Source of the DNA: Rhodanobacter sp. B04
GTDB lineage: Bacteria; Pseudomonadota; Gammaproteobacteria; Xanthomonadales; Rhodanobacteraceae
Length of the DNA: 64,000 bases
Assembly: GCF_002001125.1 (NCBI RefSeq)
Contig: NZ_MUNV01000006.1
Coordinates: 248,001-312,000, forward strand
Direction of reading: 5' to 3'
Made by a program: the position numbers and the translations under genes. Positions 26,315 to 34,708 of this stretch are shown here, piece by piece (within the stretch, counting starts at the first letter, position 1; each line of letters opens with the position of its first letter). Under the pieces are notes generated by a model. The model was not told the DNA's origin. It worked only from the letters and a program-made list of their open reading frames with translations, and ran no database searches.

Positions 26315-27226
26315 ATGACCGCCGATCTTTTCGCACCGCACTTCCAAGACGCCGATAAGGCTCGCGCCTATCTGGAAGCGTTGCGCTGGCCGGATGGTCC
26401 AGTCTGCCCGCATTGCGGCGTGATTGGCGATCACTACGCACTGAAGGGCGCCGCACATCGCCCGGGTCTCATGAAGTGCAAGGACTGCCGCAAGCAGTTC
26501 AGCGTGACCGTTGGCACTGTGTTCGAGCGCAGCAAGATCCCGCTCAACAAGTGGCTGTTGGCGGTGCATCTGATGTGCGCCAGCAAGAAGGCCATGAGCT
26601 CGCATCAGATTCACCGCATGCTCGGCGTTACCTATAAGTCGGCTTGGTTCATGACTCACCGCATTCGCGAAGCTATGAACTCGGGTAGCGCTGGCCTGCT
26701 TGGCTCGGGTGGTGGCACGGTTGAGGCTGACGAAACGTATTGGGGCAACAATGGCAAGCAGCCCAAAGGCGCGCGCGGCTACCAGCATAAGATGAAGATC
26801 GTTTCGCTAGTCGAGCGTGGTGGCGAGAAACGTAGCGTGGTTGTTCCTGCCGTCACTGGTAAGACCCTGCGCGAAGTATTGGATAAGAATGTATCCAAGT
26901 CGGCTCATCTGATGACTGATGAGCACGCCGGATACACCAAGGCTGGCCGCGACTATGCATCGCATGGCTTCACTCGCCATAGCGCTGGTGAGTACGTGCG
27001 CGGCGATGTTCATTCGAATACGGTCGAGTCGAGCTTCAGCTTGCTAAAGCGTGGCTTGGTGGGTACGTTTCACCATGTTGGCGAACAGCATCTACAACGT
27101 TATGTGACAGAGTTCGATTTCCGGTGGAACCATCGCAAGATATGCGACAGCGAACGCGTTCAGTCGCTCCTTCGTGAAGTCGGTGGTCGCCGCTTGACCT
27201 ACCAGACTTCTGATCGGAAGCACTGA
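26315..27226 (+). CDS. IS1595-family transposase
   Basis: Transposase of 303 residues. The N-terminal zinc ribbon has CPHC (31-34) and CKDC (55-58). A helical DNA-binding part follows (SSHQIHRMLGVTYKSAWFMTHRIREAM). The ISXO2-like catalytic domain has Asp139 in EADETYWG, Asp202 in TDEHAGY, and HSNTVES (234-239) supplying the third catalytic residue (Asn235 or Glu238). GAGGAAC precedes the ATG at 26315. The frame is intact, so the element may still be active. The protein begins 48 bases inside the left inverted repeat. Confidence 0.92.
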   Translation: MTADLFAPHFQDADKARAYLEALRWPDGPVCPHCGVIGDHYALKGAAHRPGLMKCKDCRKQFSVTVGTVFERSKIPLNKWLLAVHLMCASKKAMSSHQIHRMLGVTYKSAWFMTHRIREAMNSGSAGLLGSGGGTVEADETYWGNNGKQPKGARGYQHKMKIVSLVERGGEKRSVVVPAVTGKTLREVLDKNVSKSAHLMTDEHAGYTKAGRDYASHGFTRHSAGEYVRGDVHSNTVESSFSLLKRGLVGTFHHVGEQHLQRYVTEFDFRWNHRKICDSERVQSLLREVGGRRLTYQTSDRKH

Positions 27227-27278
27227 AACTCTGACACGTCAAAACGGTCAATGCAGTGCGATACAGAAGGTGATGATG

Positions 27279-28022
27279 ATGGAAGATGACATCTACACAT
27301 TCCGAATCGACGCGTACACACCAGACACGATGCCTATGGCTCGTCTGGCGGAATACATGGCTGTGATCGCCAACATGTTTGGCGAGCAGGGTAGCGTTCA
27401 CTTCAAAGGGATAGAGCTTGGCAGTACGAAACTGTTGAGCAGGGTTGAGCGCGAAGCCGCGCCAAAAGTTCGCGACAACATCCATAACGCGCAATCGGGT
27501 GATGGTAAGCCGGAGGCCGTGAAAGCTTATAAAAAAGCGAATGAAATGCTCCGCGAAGACAATGCGGCAGCAACGCTACAACGTAGCGGCGCAAATGTGC
27601 TGGATTTCCCTGGTCGTAAAGCGATTAGACCGCCAAAACTTGGCCCATTCAATCAAGGGATTGAAAAGGATGGCGTGTTAGTTCGTATTGGAGGGAAGGA
27701 TGCAAGCGCTCACGCCATGATTGAAGATGGTGTAGGCAACATATGGAGCTTTGAAGTTACGCGCGAATTAGCTATTGAGCTGGCACCTCATCTTTTTGGC
27801 GCGCCCATCAGGTTAGTTGGAACAGGACGCTTCTTCAGAGACGAAGAAGGGCAATGGCAGCACAGTGTACTCAAGGCAACAAATTTCCTTGAGCTGAATA
27901 ACGATAGTTTGTCGGACGTTGTAGGCAGGATAAGAAAGCTGCCGCAGGACACATGGAATTTAGGTGTCGATCCGCTCGCGATGCTTCGTTCGTTGCGTAA
28001 CGACGACAGCGAGATGCATTGA
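27279..28022 (+). CDS. IS passenger protein of unknown function
   Basis: Protein of about 247 residues. The start is uncertain among GTG 27270 and ATGs at 27273, 27276 and 27279; AGAAGG at 27265-27270 favours the last two. The N-terminal part is MEDDIYTFRIDAYTPDTMPMARLAEYMAVIANMFG-like and helical; the C-terminal half is beta-rich (DGVLVRIGGKD, FEVTRELAIELAPHLFG, IRLVGTGRFF). No known domain is recognised. Its stop overlaps the PIN gene start by one base (TGATG), so the two are coupled; it may be the partner or antidote of that protein. It is AT-rich and foreign in composition. Confidence 0.75.
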   Translation: MEDDIYTFRIDAYTPDTMPMARLAEYMAVIANMFGEQGSVHFKGIELGSTKLLSRVEREAAPKVRDNIHNAQSGDGKPEAVKAYKKANEMLREDNAAATLQRSGANVLDFPGRKAIRPPKLGPFNQGIEKDGVLVRIGGKDASAHAMIEDGVGNIWSFEVTRELAIELAPHLFGAPIRLVGTGRFFRDEEGQWQHSVLKATNFLELNNDSLSDVVGRIRKLPQDTWNLGVDPLAMLRSLRNDDSEMH

Positions 28023-28567
28023 TGGTCGTCATAGACGCAACAACATTGATGCTGCTATTCCATCCAACTGCAAAGCCTCCGTTGGATGAATTGACAGGCG
28101 AGCCGCTCACGAAATGCAAAGAGCGCATTGAGCTGTTGTTGCAGAATTTAAGTAAAGGTGGCATTCAGGTGATGGTGCCAACACCTGTACTCAGCGAAAT
28201 CTTAGTGACCTCAGGTGCCGATAAGGCGCGGATACTCGCTGAGATCAACAATGCCTATGCATTCAAGATTCAACCATTTGACATGCTTGCTGCAGTCGAA
28301 GTGGCGGTTCTGACAGATCCTGATTTGCAATCGAATAAAGTACTGACAGAAGATGAAACTAAGGCGAAAGTGAAATTTGATCGCCAAATTATCGCTATCG
28401 CAAAGGTTGCCGGCGTTAAGACGATTTACTCCGACGATGGCAGGTTAGGGAAGAAAGCGGCAGCAAATGGAATCACAGTTGTGAAGACTTCGGATTTGCC
28501 ACTTCCTCCCGAGCCACCTCAGGGCGAACTTCCTTTACAGGCCCAAAAAGATGACGAAGAAGAGTGA
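28022..28567 (+). CDS. PIN-domain protein (VapC-like nuclease) carried by the IS
   Basis: Protein of 181 residues with PIN-type acidic residues in the expected order: Asp in VVIDATTL at the start, Glu in PTPVLSEIL, Asp in KFDRQIIAIAKV and Asp in IYSDDGRLG. PIN domains are metal-dependent RNases, often the toxin of VapBC modules; this one is longer than most VapC proteins (about 130) and ends in a Pro/Glu-rich tail (PLPPEPPQGELPLQAQKDDEEE). It is translationally coupled to the upstream unknown protein and overlaps the next small gene by 17 bases. Toxicity is inferred, not shown. Confidence 0.72.
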   Translation: MVVIDATTLMLLFHPTAKPPLDELTGEPLTKCKERIELLLQNLSKGGIQVMVPTPVLSEILVTSGADKARILAEINNAYAFKIQPFDMLAAVEVAVLTDPDLQSNKVLTEDETKAKVKFDRQIIAIAKVAGVKTIYSDDGRLGKKAAANGITVVKTSDLPLPPEPPQGELPLQAQKDDEEE

Positions 28568-28697
28568 TGCTGGCGATATGCTGAAGACTCAAGAGGATGC
28601 AGTCTTGCGACGAATGCTCAGCATGCCGCCAGATCCAAAGAAGCCAAAGAAGCCAAAGGTTCAAGAACCAAAGAAATCAAACAAGAAGCCCGCCTAG
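28551..28697 (+). CDS. 48-residue Lys/Pro-rich small protein in the IS
   Basis: A 48-codon frame overlaps the PIN gene end by 17 bases. The product starts MTKKSDAGDMLKTQEDAVLRRMLSMPP and ends in a PKKPKKPK-type basic tail. The RRMLSMPPDPKK segment resembles small accessory proteins seen in other mobile elements, from memory. Its stop codon lies inside the loop of the following terminator, as expected for the last gene of a transcript. Function unknown; the basic tail suggests nucleic-acid binding. Confidence 0.55.
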   Translation: MTKKSDAGDMLKTQEDAVLRRMLSMPPDPKKPKKPKVQEPKKSNKKPA

Positions 28698-28709
28698 AGC
28701 GGGCTTTTT
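28686..28709 (+). terminator. Terminator of the passenger operon
   Basis: Stem AAGCCCGC / GCGGGCTT with loop CTAGA, then a T run. It lies between the plus-strand passenger genes and the convergent Zn-ribbon gene. Confidence 0.85.
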
Positions 28710-28729
28710 GTTTCTGGGAGAAGCCAATG

Positions 28730-29011
28730 TCAAAGATCAACGTCAGCAATGAAGCGCCACTGACGGCTGGATGGTGTATGGGTACTGGTGACAGTGAACA
28801 TGGAAGATCGCTTTGCTGTATTCCCAACCATGTCAGCGATCTTCTGCGCCGCCATTTCTTGGACGTACTCGCCCACTTCGGAAATGACTGTCTCGTATCT
28901 GTCACCCTCCCCGCAGCGCGGGCAGGCTATTCGATCATCGGACTTCGGTTCAGCGGGCCCTTCGAGAGCTATATGGCAGCGTGCACAAAGAACATTCGTG
29001 GTTTGAGTCAT
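28730..29011 (-). CDS. Zn-ribbon small protein at the right end of the IS
   Basis: Protein of 93 residues. It has two CxxC pairs (CARC near residue 9 and CPRC near 30) that could bind zinc, followed by a helical EVGEYVQEMAAQKIADMVG and a beta-like end. The ATG at 29011 has a strong AGGAAGG upstream, which supports real translation. It reads inward from the right inverted repeat, whose TTGAC could serve as its -35. Function unknown; similar small Zn-ribbon proteins occur in other mobile elements, from memory. Confidence 0.7.
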   Translation of the reverse strand: MTQTTNVLCARCHIALEGPAEPKSDDRIACPRCGEGDRYETVISEVGEYVQEMAAQKIADMVGNTAKRSSMFTVTSTHTPSSRQWRFIADVDL

Positions 29012-29061
29012 GACGATCCTTCCTGTGATTCATCGCCATCCTGCGCCCAGTCAATGGGTGC

Positions 29062-29079
29062 GTCAAGTATATAATCGCC
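29062..29079 (-). repeat. Right terminal inverted repeat of the IS element
   Basis: The complement of this segment equals 26250-26267 at all 18 positions. Confidence 0.92.
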
Positions 29080-29087
29080 AAAAGAAA
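29080..29087. repeat. Target-site duplication, right copy
   Basis: AAAAGAAA matches 26242-26249 exactly. It also forms part of the A-run (T-tract on the minus strand) of the ribosomal-protein terminator. Confidence 0.9.
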
Positions 29088-29109
29088 ACCCGCCACATGG
29101 GCGGGTTTT
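29085..29109 (-). terminator. Rho-independent terminator of rpmB-rpmG
   Basis: The stem AAAACCCGCC / GGCGGGTTTT with loop ACATG is followed, on the minus strand, by the T-rich complement of the AAAAGAAAA run. The IS target site lies in that T-tract. The 8-bp duplication restores TTTTCTTTT next to the stem, so the terminator should still work. Confidence 0.85.
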
Positions 29110-29183
29110 CCTGAAGGCACTGGACCGCTGCCTTCGCAGGGGTGACCGACGGTAAACCACGCGCCATGCGCGTGGGCCGTTGG

Positions 29184-29351
29184 TCACTTGATCTTGCCTT
29201 CCTTGTAGATCACGTGCTTGCGCACGACCGGATCGTACTTCTTGAACTCGAACTTTTCCGGCGTGTTCTTCTTGTTCTTCTGCGTGGTGTAGAAGTGGCC
29301 GGTACCGGCCGAGGAGATCAGGCGGATCTTGTCTTGGGTCTTGTTAGCCAT
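29184..29351 (-). CDS. rpmG: Large ribosomal subunit protein bL33
   Basis: Protein of 55 residues ([14 protein letters not shown]..., [22 protein letters not shown], ending KEGKIK), full length for bL33. It lacks the zinc-binding cysteines, so it is the Zn-independent form. It follows rpmB by 11 bases on the same strand, the usual rpmB-rpmG arrangement. A 7-bp hairpin just downstream (29157-29175) and the terminator at 29085 end the transcript. Confidence 0.97.
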   Translation of the reverse strand: MANKTQDKIRLISSAGTGHFYTTQKNKKNTPEKFEFKKYDPVVRKHVIYKEGKIK

Positions 29352-29362
29352 GATTTAACTCC

Positions 29363-29599
29363 TCAGACCTTTTCGCCGCGGGCGCGCATGTCGGCAATCA
29401 CGGCTTCGATGCCATTCTTGTCGATCGTGCGCAGGGCGTTGTTGGACACACGCAGCTTGATCCAGCGATTCTCGCTGGCAACCCAGAAACGACGCTCATG
29501 CAGGTTCGGCAACCAGCGGCGACGGGTACGGTTGTTGGCGTGCGAAACGTTGTTGCCGCTCTGCACACCCTTACCGGTGACTTGACATACACGGGCCAT
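29363..29599 (-). CDS. rpmB: Large ribosomal subunit protein bL28
   Basis: Protein of 78 residues ([23 protein letters not shown]...), full length for bL28. GGAGG stands 7 bases before the ATG. It is the first gene of rpmB-rpmG and divergent from secB. Component of the 50S subunit. Confidence 0.97.
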   Translation of the reverse strand: MARVCQVTGKGVQSGNNVSHANNRTRRRWLPNLHERRFWVASENRWIKLRVSNNALRTIDKNGIEAVIADMRARGEKV

Positions 29600-29919
29600 G
29601 ACTTGCCTCCGTTGAATGACTTCAGAAGCCGTGGCTTTGAAAGTCGGTTTAGCACCCGTTAGCCAGGGTGACATCGGCCCAGCGGCGCTGTGCGCCACGC
29701 GATGCTGGAGAGTGTTGCCACGCATGATCGTGAGGTCCGTACCGCGTGGCGGACTACCCGGAAGCTCCGGGCCGATCGAGGCGAGCCGCGTATTCTCGCA
29801 GAAAAACAAGGCTGTGCGCAATCTGTCCGGGGGCGGCAGTTTCCGTGCGGCGTGCGTCGAGGGGGGATGTATGGAACAATCGGTCTCTTTTTTGACCGAC
29901 CGAACCCGAGGGATTCCCG
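29600..29919. other. Divergent intergenic region between rpmB and secB
   Basis: 320 bases with no supported gene. It must hold the promoters for the ribosomal-protein pair and for secB. I see no confident -35/-10 pair. A small 6-bp hairpin (TCGGTC ... GACCGA, 29880-29899) with a T-rich loop precedes the secB ribosome-binding site (GAGGG). Confidence 0.4.
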
Positions 29920-30423
29920 ATGGCAGAAGTGAGCACCAACGACCTGGCCAACGGCCAGGCCAATCAGCCGCAGCTGGTGCTGCAGAAGATCTATGTGAAG
30001 GATGTCTCCTTCGAGGCGCCGAATGCGCCGCAGATCTTCCAGGAAATCGACGAGCGGGATCAGCCCCAGGTGCAGCTGAATCTGGCCCAGAAGGCCACCG
30101 ATCTGGGCAACAGCCTGTACGAAGTGGTGCTCAGCCTCACGCTGACCTGCACCGTCGGCCAGCGCACGGCGTATCTGGCCGAAGTCGAGCAGGCCGGCCT
30201 GTTCGGCATCACCGGCTTCGACGCGGCGGATCATGCCGGAATCATCGGCAGCTATTGCCCGAACCTGCTGTTCCCGTATGCGCGTCAGGTAATTTCCTCG
30301 CTGGTGCTGGAAGGCGGCTTCCCGCCGTTCCTGCTGCAGCCGATCAACTTCGACGCGCTGTTCGCCGAACAGCAGCGCCGTGCGATGGGTGGCGAGCAGG
30401 CCCCGGCCACGCTCAACAGCTGA
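29920..30423 (+). CDS. secB: Protein-export chaperone SecB
   Basis: Cytoplasmic chaperone of 167 residues that holds preproteins unfolded and delivers them to SecA. It has typical SecB blocks: [64 protein letters not shown] precedes the ATG. gpsA starts 10 bases after its stop, so the two form an operon, a conserved pairing. Confidence 0.97.
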   Translation: MAEVSTNDLANGQANQPQLVLQKIYVKDVSFEAPNAPQIFQEIDERDQPQVQLNLAQKATDLGNSLYEVVLSLTLTCTVGQRTAYLAEVEQAGLFGITGFDAADHAGIIGSYCPNLLFPYARQVISSLVLEGGFPPFLLQPINFDALFAEQQRRAMGGEQAPATLNS

Positions 30424-30433
30424 TCGATCCGAC

Positions 30434-31459
30434 ATGGCTGAACGTCCGACTCTGGCCGTCCTCGGTGCCGGTTCCTGGGGCACCGCCCTGGCGGCCCTGG
30501 CGGCGCGCAACGGAGTGCCGACCCGGCTGTGGGGGCGCGACCGGCAGGCGCTGGCGGCGATGGCGAAGAGCCATTGCAACCAGCGCTACCTGCCCGACGT
30601 CGAACTGCCGCCCGAACTGAATTACGAGAGCGACCTGGCCACCGCCGTGCGCGGTGCCGGCATCGTGCTGATCGTGGTGCCCAGCCACGCGTTCGCCTCG
30701 ATGCTGGCCGAGCTGGCGCCGCTGCTGGACGCGGATACCGCGATCGCGTGGGCGACCAAGGGTTTCGAGCCGGGGACCGGACGCTTCCTGCACGAGCTGG
30801 TCGCGGCGCAGCTGCCCGGGCGTGCTGCTGCGGTGATCACCGGGCCGTCGTTCGCGCGCGAAGTGGCCGCCGGCCTGCCCAGTGCGGTCACCGTGCATTC
30901 CGAAGACGATGCGTTTGCGCATCGGTTGGCCAGCCTGCTGCATGCGCCGAACCTGCGTGCTTATTCCGGCAGCGACGTCCTCGGTGCCGAGCTCGGCGGT
31001 GCGATGAAGAACGTGCTGGCGGTCGCCACCGGCATCGCCGACGGCATGCAGCTGGGCCTGAATGCCCGCGCCGGCCTGATCACCCGCGGCATGAACGAGA
31101 TGCTGCGCCTGGGCGTGGCGCTCGGTGCGCGGCCGGAAACCCTGATCGGCCTGTCCGGTCTCGGCGACCTGGTGCTGACCTGCACCGGCGACCTGTCGCG
31201 CAACCGCCGGCTCGGCCTCGCGCTGGGGCAAGGCGTGGCGATCGACGAGGCGGTGCGTCGGATCGGCCAGGTGGTGGAGAGCATCCTCACTGCCGATGAA
31301 GTGGCGCGGCTGGCCGACAAGCATGGGCTGGACCTGCCGATCAGCGCCGGCGTGCGCGCCGTGCTGCACGGCGAGGTCACGCCGGTCGACGGTCTCAAGG
31401 CGCTGATGGCGCGCGAGCAGAAACCGGAATATCCGCGCGGCCTGTTCGGTACGGCCTGA
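30434..31459 (+). CDS. gpsA: Glycerol-3-phosphate dehydrogenase [NAD(P)+]
   Basis: Enzyme of 341 residues reducing dihydroxyacetone phosphate to sn-glycerol 3-phosphate for phospholipid synthesis. The N-terminal Rossmann motif is [11 protein letters not shown] (about 8-18). [20 protein letters not shown] contains the catalytic lysine, and [18 protein letters not shown] is the family signature. The ATG at 30434 is chosen over an upstream start that would overlap secB. Length is usual for GpsA. Confidence 0.96.
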   Translation: MAERPTLAVLGAGSWGTALAALAARNGVPTRLWGRDRQALAAMAKSHCNQRYLPDVELPPELNYESDLATAVRGAGIVLIVVPSHAFASMLAELAPLLDADTAIAWATKGFEPGTGRFLHELVAAQLPGRAAAVITGPSFAREVAAGLPSAVTVHSEDDAFAHRLASLLHAPNLRAYSGSDVLGAELGGAMKNVLAVATGIADGMQLGLNARAGLITRGMNEMLRLGVALGARPETLIGLSGLGDLVLTCTGDLSRNRRLGLALGQGVAIDEAVRRIGQVVESILTADEVARLADKHGLDLPISAGVRAVLHGEVTPVDGLKALMAREQKPEYPRGLFGTA

Positions 31460-31565
31460 GCCTTTCGATAAGTGGCAGCGCAGGCCGAAAAATCGCCTGC
31501 GCGATGACGCCGCACGGAGCTCCGGCGCTGCTAAGCTCAACGTTTTGGTTGTCGCCACGGATCGC

Positions 31566-34500
31566 ATGCGCATGCAGCAACCGGACGAGAAGCAGCACGA
31601 CGCCGCCACGCCCACCGGCGACGACGAAGCCTTGCCGCAGGCATGGCGACGGCTGCTGGCCGCGCCGAAGCCGGTGGCAGTGGAGGATCGCGGCGTACTC
31701 GGTTTCTTCCTGGAGGTGGTGCCGGAGGAAGGCGCCGCCTTTGCACGGCTGGACGTGGCGCCGGTCTTGCTGAGCGTGGCCGAGCACGGCCGCTACGCGC
31801 GACCGGTGCCGATGGACAGCCGGCACCTGGCGCAGTCGACCTTGCCACCGCATGAGCAGCGGCTTGCCGCCACCATGCTCGGATTGCCGCAGAACGTGCG
31901 CAAGAGTCGCAGCTATGCGCGTCTCGGTGGCCATGTCGGCGACACCTTGCTGGCCGAGATTCTCGATACCGCGCCGTGCTTCCTCGGTGGCTTGGCCGGA
32001 TTGCGCCTGTCGCGCGGCAAGTCGCACCAGCTCAACTGGCACTGGCAGATGGAGCCCGACGGCAGCCAGCGCCTGCTGCCCTTGCTGTCGCATAGCCAGC
32101 GCCTGTTGCGCATCGATGCGCTGTGGTACCTCGATGCCGAGCGCGCCACCCTGGGCCTGCTCGAGGCGGCAGCCGAGGAAACCCATTGGTTGGAGCTGCC
32201 GCCGCTGAAGCACGAGCACGGTCGCCGGTTGCGCAGCCGCCTGCCGGGCAGCCGGCTGGCGACGCGGGTACCGCTGCCGCAGGTATTCGGCGAGCTGCGC
32301 CGCTCGCAACTGGCACCGAAGCCGGTACTCATCCTGCATGCCTTGACCCGGCATGCGCGACTGGCGGCCGGCACGCCGCCGCTGGGCTATGCACGGCTGG
32401 CGTTCGACTACGCCGGCGAGCGTCTGCCCGGCCGCGGCGGCGAGCCGCTGGTGCGGCGCGTGCGTAACGGCCAACTGGTCGAGATCATGCGTCGTCGCGC
32501 CGAGGAACTGTCCGCGATGGAGCAGCTCGAACGCGCCGGCCTCACCCCTGGCGTGGATACCGAAGGACTGCCGTGGGACGTGGCCGACACCTTGCCGGAT
32601 GATGCGTGGCTGTTCCCCGGCACCGGTTACGCCGGCGCGCTGGAAGTCAACACACCGGCGCGCTGGCTGGCGCTGCGACCGAAACTCGAGGCGGAAAACT
32701 TCCAGGTCGAGTACGCGCCCAGTTTCCCGTTCGAGGTGCTGGAAGGCCCGGTGCGCTGGTACGGCCACGCGGTGGAGGATGCCGACGACCACGCCTTCGA
32801 TCTGGAAATCGGCATCGAACTGGACGGCCAGCGGCACAACCTGCTGCCGGCCGTGGCGCAGGCGCTGGCCGAGCACCAGCTGAACCTGAGTCCCGCGCCG
32901 AACGAGCCGGAAGATGCCGTGTGGTACGCGCCGGTCGATGCGCGCCGCCGCGTGCCGGTACGCCTGAAGGAACTGCGCGGCCTGCTGGCGCCGCTGGCCG
33001 AATACCTGGAGAAGCCGCGCAAGAAGCTGCATCTGCCGCGGGTGCAGGCCGGGCGGCTGGAAGAGCTGGTGGTGGCGATGCCCGCCGGCAGCACGCTGGA
33101 AGCATCGGAGCCGTTGCGCGGTTTTGCCGCGCGCCTGCGCGATGCCGCCGAACGCGCCAGCGACGTGGCGCCGGACGGGCTTACCGTGGAGCTGCGTCCG
33201 TACCAGCGCGAAGGCCTGCGCTGGTTGAACGCATTGGCCGAGGCCGGCGTCGGCGGCGTGCTGGCCGACGACATGGGCCTGGGCAAGACGCTGCAGCTGA
33301 TCACGCATCTGCTGTCGCTGAAACAGCACGGTGCGCTGACCCAGCCGGCGCTGATCGTGGTGCCGACCAGCCTGATCCCGAACTGGCAATCGGAGATCGC
33401 CCGTTTCGCGCCGGACCTGCACGTGCTGACGCTGCACGGTCCGCAACGTGCCGAGGAGTTCATCCAGCTCGGCGCGCAGGACATCGTGCTGACCAGTTAC
33501 GCGCTGTTGCCGCGCGACGTGGTCACCTTGCGCAAGCAGCCGTTCGCACTGATCGTGCTGGATGAGGCGCAGCAGGTGAAGAACCCGCGCACGCAGGCAC
33601 GCCGTGCACTGCTCAGCTTGCGCACGCCGCGCTATGTCTGCCTCACCGGCACGCCGCTGGAAAACCACCTGGGTGAGTTGTGGTCGCAGATCGACCTGGC
33701 GGTGCCCGGCCTGCTCGGCGACGAGGGTGCCTTCCGCCGTTTCTACCGCGCGCCGATCGAGAAGCAGCATGACGAGGAATGCCAGCAGCGGCTTAACCTG
33801 CGCCTGGCGCCATTCATCCTGCGCCGGACCAAGGCGCAGGTCGCACAGGAGTTGCCGCCGAAGACCGAGATCACCCGCCGGGTGGTGCTGGAAGGTCGCC
33901 AGCGCGAACTGTACGAAGGCCTGCGCCTTTCATTGGCGGAGGAACTGCGCGAGGTGATCGCCCAGCGCGGCATCGCGCACTCGGGCATCGTGGTGCTCGA
34001 TGCACTGCTCAAGCTGCGCCAGGTCTGCTGCGACCCACGGCTGGTGAAACTCGAAGTCGCGCGCGGCGTGCACGAGTCGGCGAAGTTCGAGTTGCTGATG
34101 GACATGCTGCCGGCCCTGCTCGACGAAGGCCGCAAGGTGCTGCTGTTCTCGCAGTTCACCGGCATGCTGAAGCTGATCGCGGCCGAACTCGATCGCCGAC
34201 GCATCCGCTATGTCACCCTCACCGGCGATACCCGCGATCGCGCCGAGCCGGTGCAGCGTTTCCAGAACGGCGAGGTGCCGCTGTTCCTGCTCTCGCTGAA
34301 AGCCGGCGGGGTCGGCCTCAACCTCACGGCCGCCGATACCGTGATCCATTACGACCCGTGGTGGAATCCCGCCGCCGAGGCGCAGGCCAGCGACCGTGCG
34401 CACCGCATCGGCCAGGACAAGCCGGTGTTCGTGTTCCGCCTGATCACTTCCGGCACGGTGGAGGAGCGCATCGAGGAGCTGAAGGCGCGCAAGGCCGAAC

Positions 34501-34589
34501 TGGCCGCCGCGGTGCTGGAGGGCGGCGGCAGTCGCGAGAAGCTCAGCTTCGACCAGGGCGATCTGGATGCATTGCTGGCGCCGGCATGA
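31566..34589 (+). CDS. Snf2/SWI2-family DEAD-like helicase (RapA-type ATPase)
   Basis: Protein of about 1,007 residues. The N-terminal 520 residues are not recognised in detail and probably include a bacterial SNF2-associated domain. The SNF2_N domain follows with Walker A DDMGLGKTLQ, VLDEAQ (motif II) and LTGTPLENHLGELWSQIDL. The helicase C-terminal domain ends with GGVGLNLTAADTVIHYDPWWNPAAEAQASDRAHRIGQ. Such proteins translocate on duplex DNA; a role in repair or transcription recycling is inferred. The start is uncertain between ATG 31566, ATG 31572 and TTG 31545. Confidence 0.88.
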   Translation: MRMQQPDEKQHDAATPTGDDEALPQAWRRLLAAPKPVAVEDRGVLGFFLEVVPEEGAAFARLDVAPVLLSVAEHGRYARPVPMDSRHLAQSTLPPHEQRLAATMLGLPQNVRKSRSYARLGGHVGDTLLAEILDTAPCFLGGLAGLRLSRGKSHQLNWHWQMEPDGSQRLLPLLSHSQRLLRIDALWYLDAERATLGLLEAAAEETHWLELPPLKHEHGRRLRSRLPGSRLATRVPLPQVFGELRRSQLAPKPVLILHALTRHARLAAGTPPLGYARLAFDYAGERLPGRGGEPLVRRVRNGQLVEIMRRRAEELSAMEQLERAGLTPGVDTEGLPWDVADTLPDDAWLFPGTGYAGALEVNTPARWLALRPKLEAENFQVEYAPSFPFEVLEGPVRWYGHAVEDADDHAFDLEIGIELDGQRHNLLPAVAQALAEHQLNLSPAPNEPEDAVWYAPVDARRRVPVRLKELRGLLAPLAEYLEKPRKKLHLPRVQAGRLEELVVAMPAGSTLEASEPLRGFAARLRDAAERASDVAPDGLTVELRPYQREGLRWLNALAEAGVGGVLADDMGLGKTLQLITHLLSLKQHGALTQPALIVVPTSLIPNWQSEIARFAPDLHVLTLHGPQRAEEFIQLGAQDIVLTSYALLPRDVVTLRKQPFALIVLDEAQQVKNPRTQARRALLSLRTPRYVCLTGTPLENHLGELWSQIDLAVPGLLGDEGAFRRFYRAPIEKQHDEECQQRLNLRLAPFILRRTKAQVAQELPPKTEITRRVVLEGRQRELYEGLRLSLAEELREVIAQRGIAHSGIVVLDALLKLRQVCCDPRLVKLEVARGVHESAKFELLMDMLPALLDEGRKVLLFSQFTGMLKLIAAELDRRRIRYVTLTGDTRDRAEPVQRFQNGEVPLFLLSLKAGGVGLNLTAADTVIHYDPWWNPAAEAQASDRAHRIGQDKPVFVFRLITSGTVEERIEELKARKAELAAAVLEGGGSREKLSFDQGDLDALLAPA

Positions 34590-34708
34590 TCCGGACCGTA
34601 CACGGCGCATTGCCATGGTGTGTCATGCGGACCGTACTGAAAGAAGCTTGTCAAAGCAGCTTTCAGCCGTAAGACTCCGCTGAGAGGGTTCGACAGGGGT
34701 GCGGCACG

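Larger units (their letters stand above)
26250..29079 (+). mobile_element. Complete IS1595-family insertion element with passenger genes
   Basis: A 2,830-bp element bounded by 18-bp perfect inverted repeats (26250-26267 and 29062-29079) and an 8-bp target duplication. It holds a DDE transposase, then three plus-strand passenger genes (27279, 28022, 28551) ending in a terminator, and one minus-strand passenger gene at the right end. The passenger part is visibly more AT-rich than the host DNA. Family assignment rests on the Zn-ribbon plus ISXO2-like catalytic domain and the 8-bp duplication. Intact ends, frames and an unmutated duplication suggest a recent insertion. Confidence 0.92.

Noticed and set aside
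29157..29175. CCACGCG-CCATG-CGCGTGG hairpin considered as the rpmG terminator
   Set aside because: It lacks a T-tract; the stem at 29085-29109 with its T-rich flank is the better terminator.
31395..33770. 791-codon minus-strand frame
   Set aside because: It is antisense to gpsA and the Snf2-type helicase; only the plus-strand products have known motifs.
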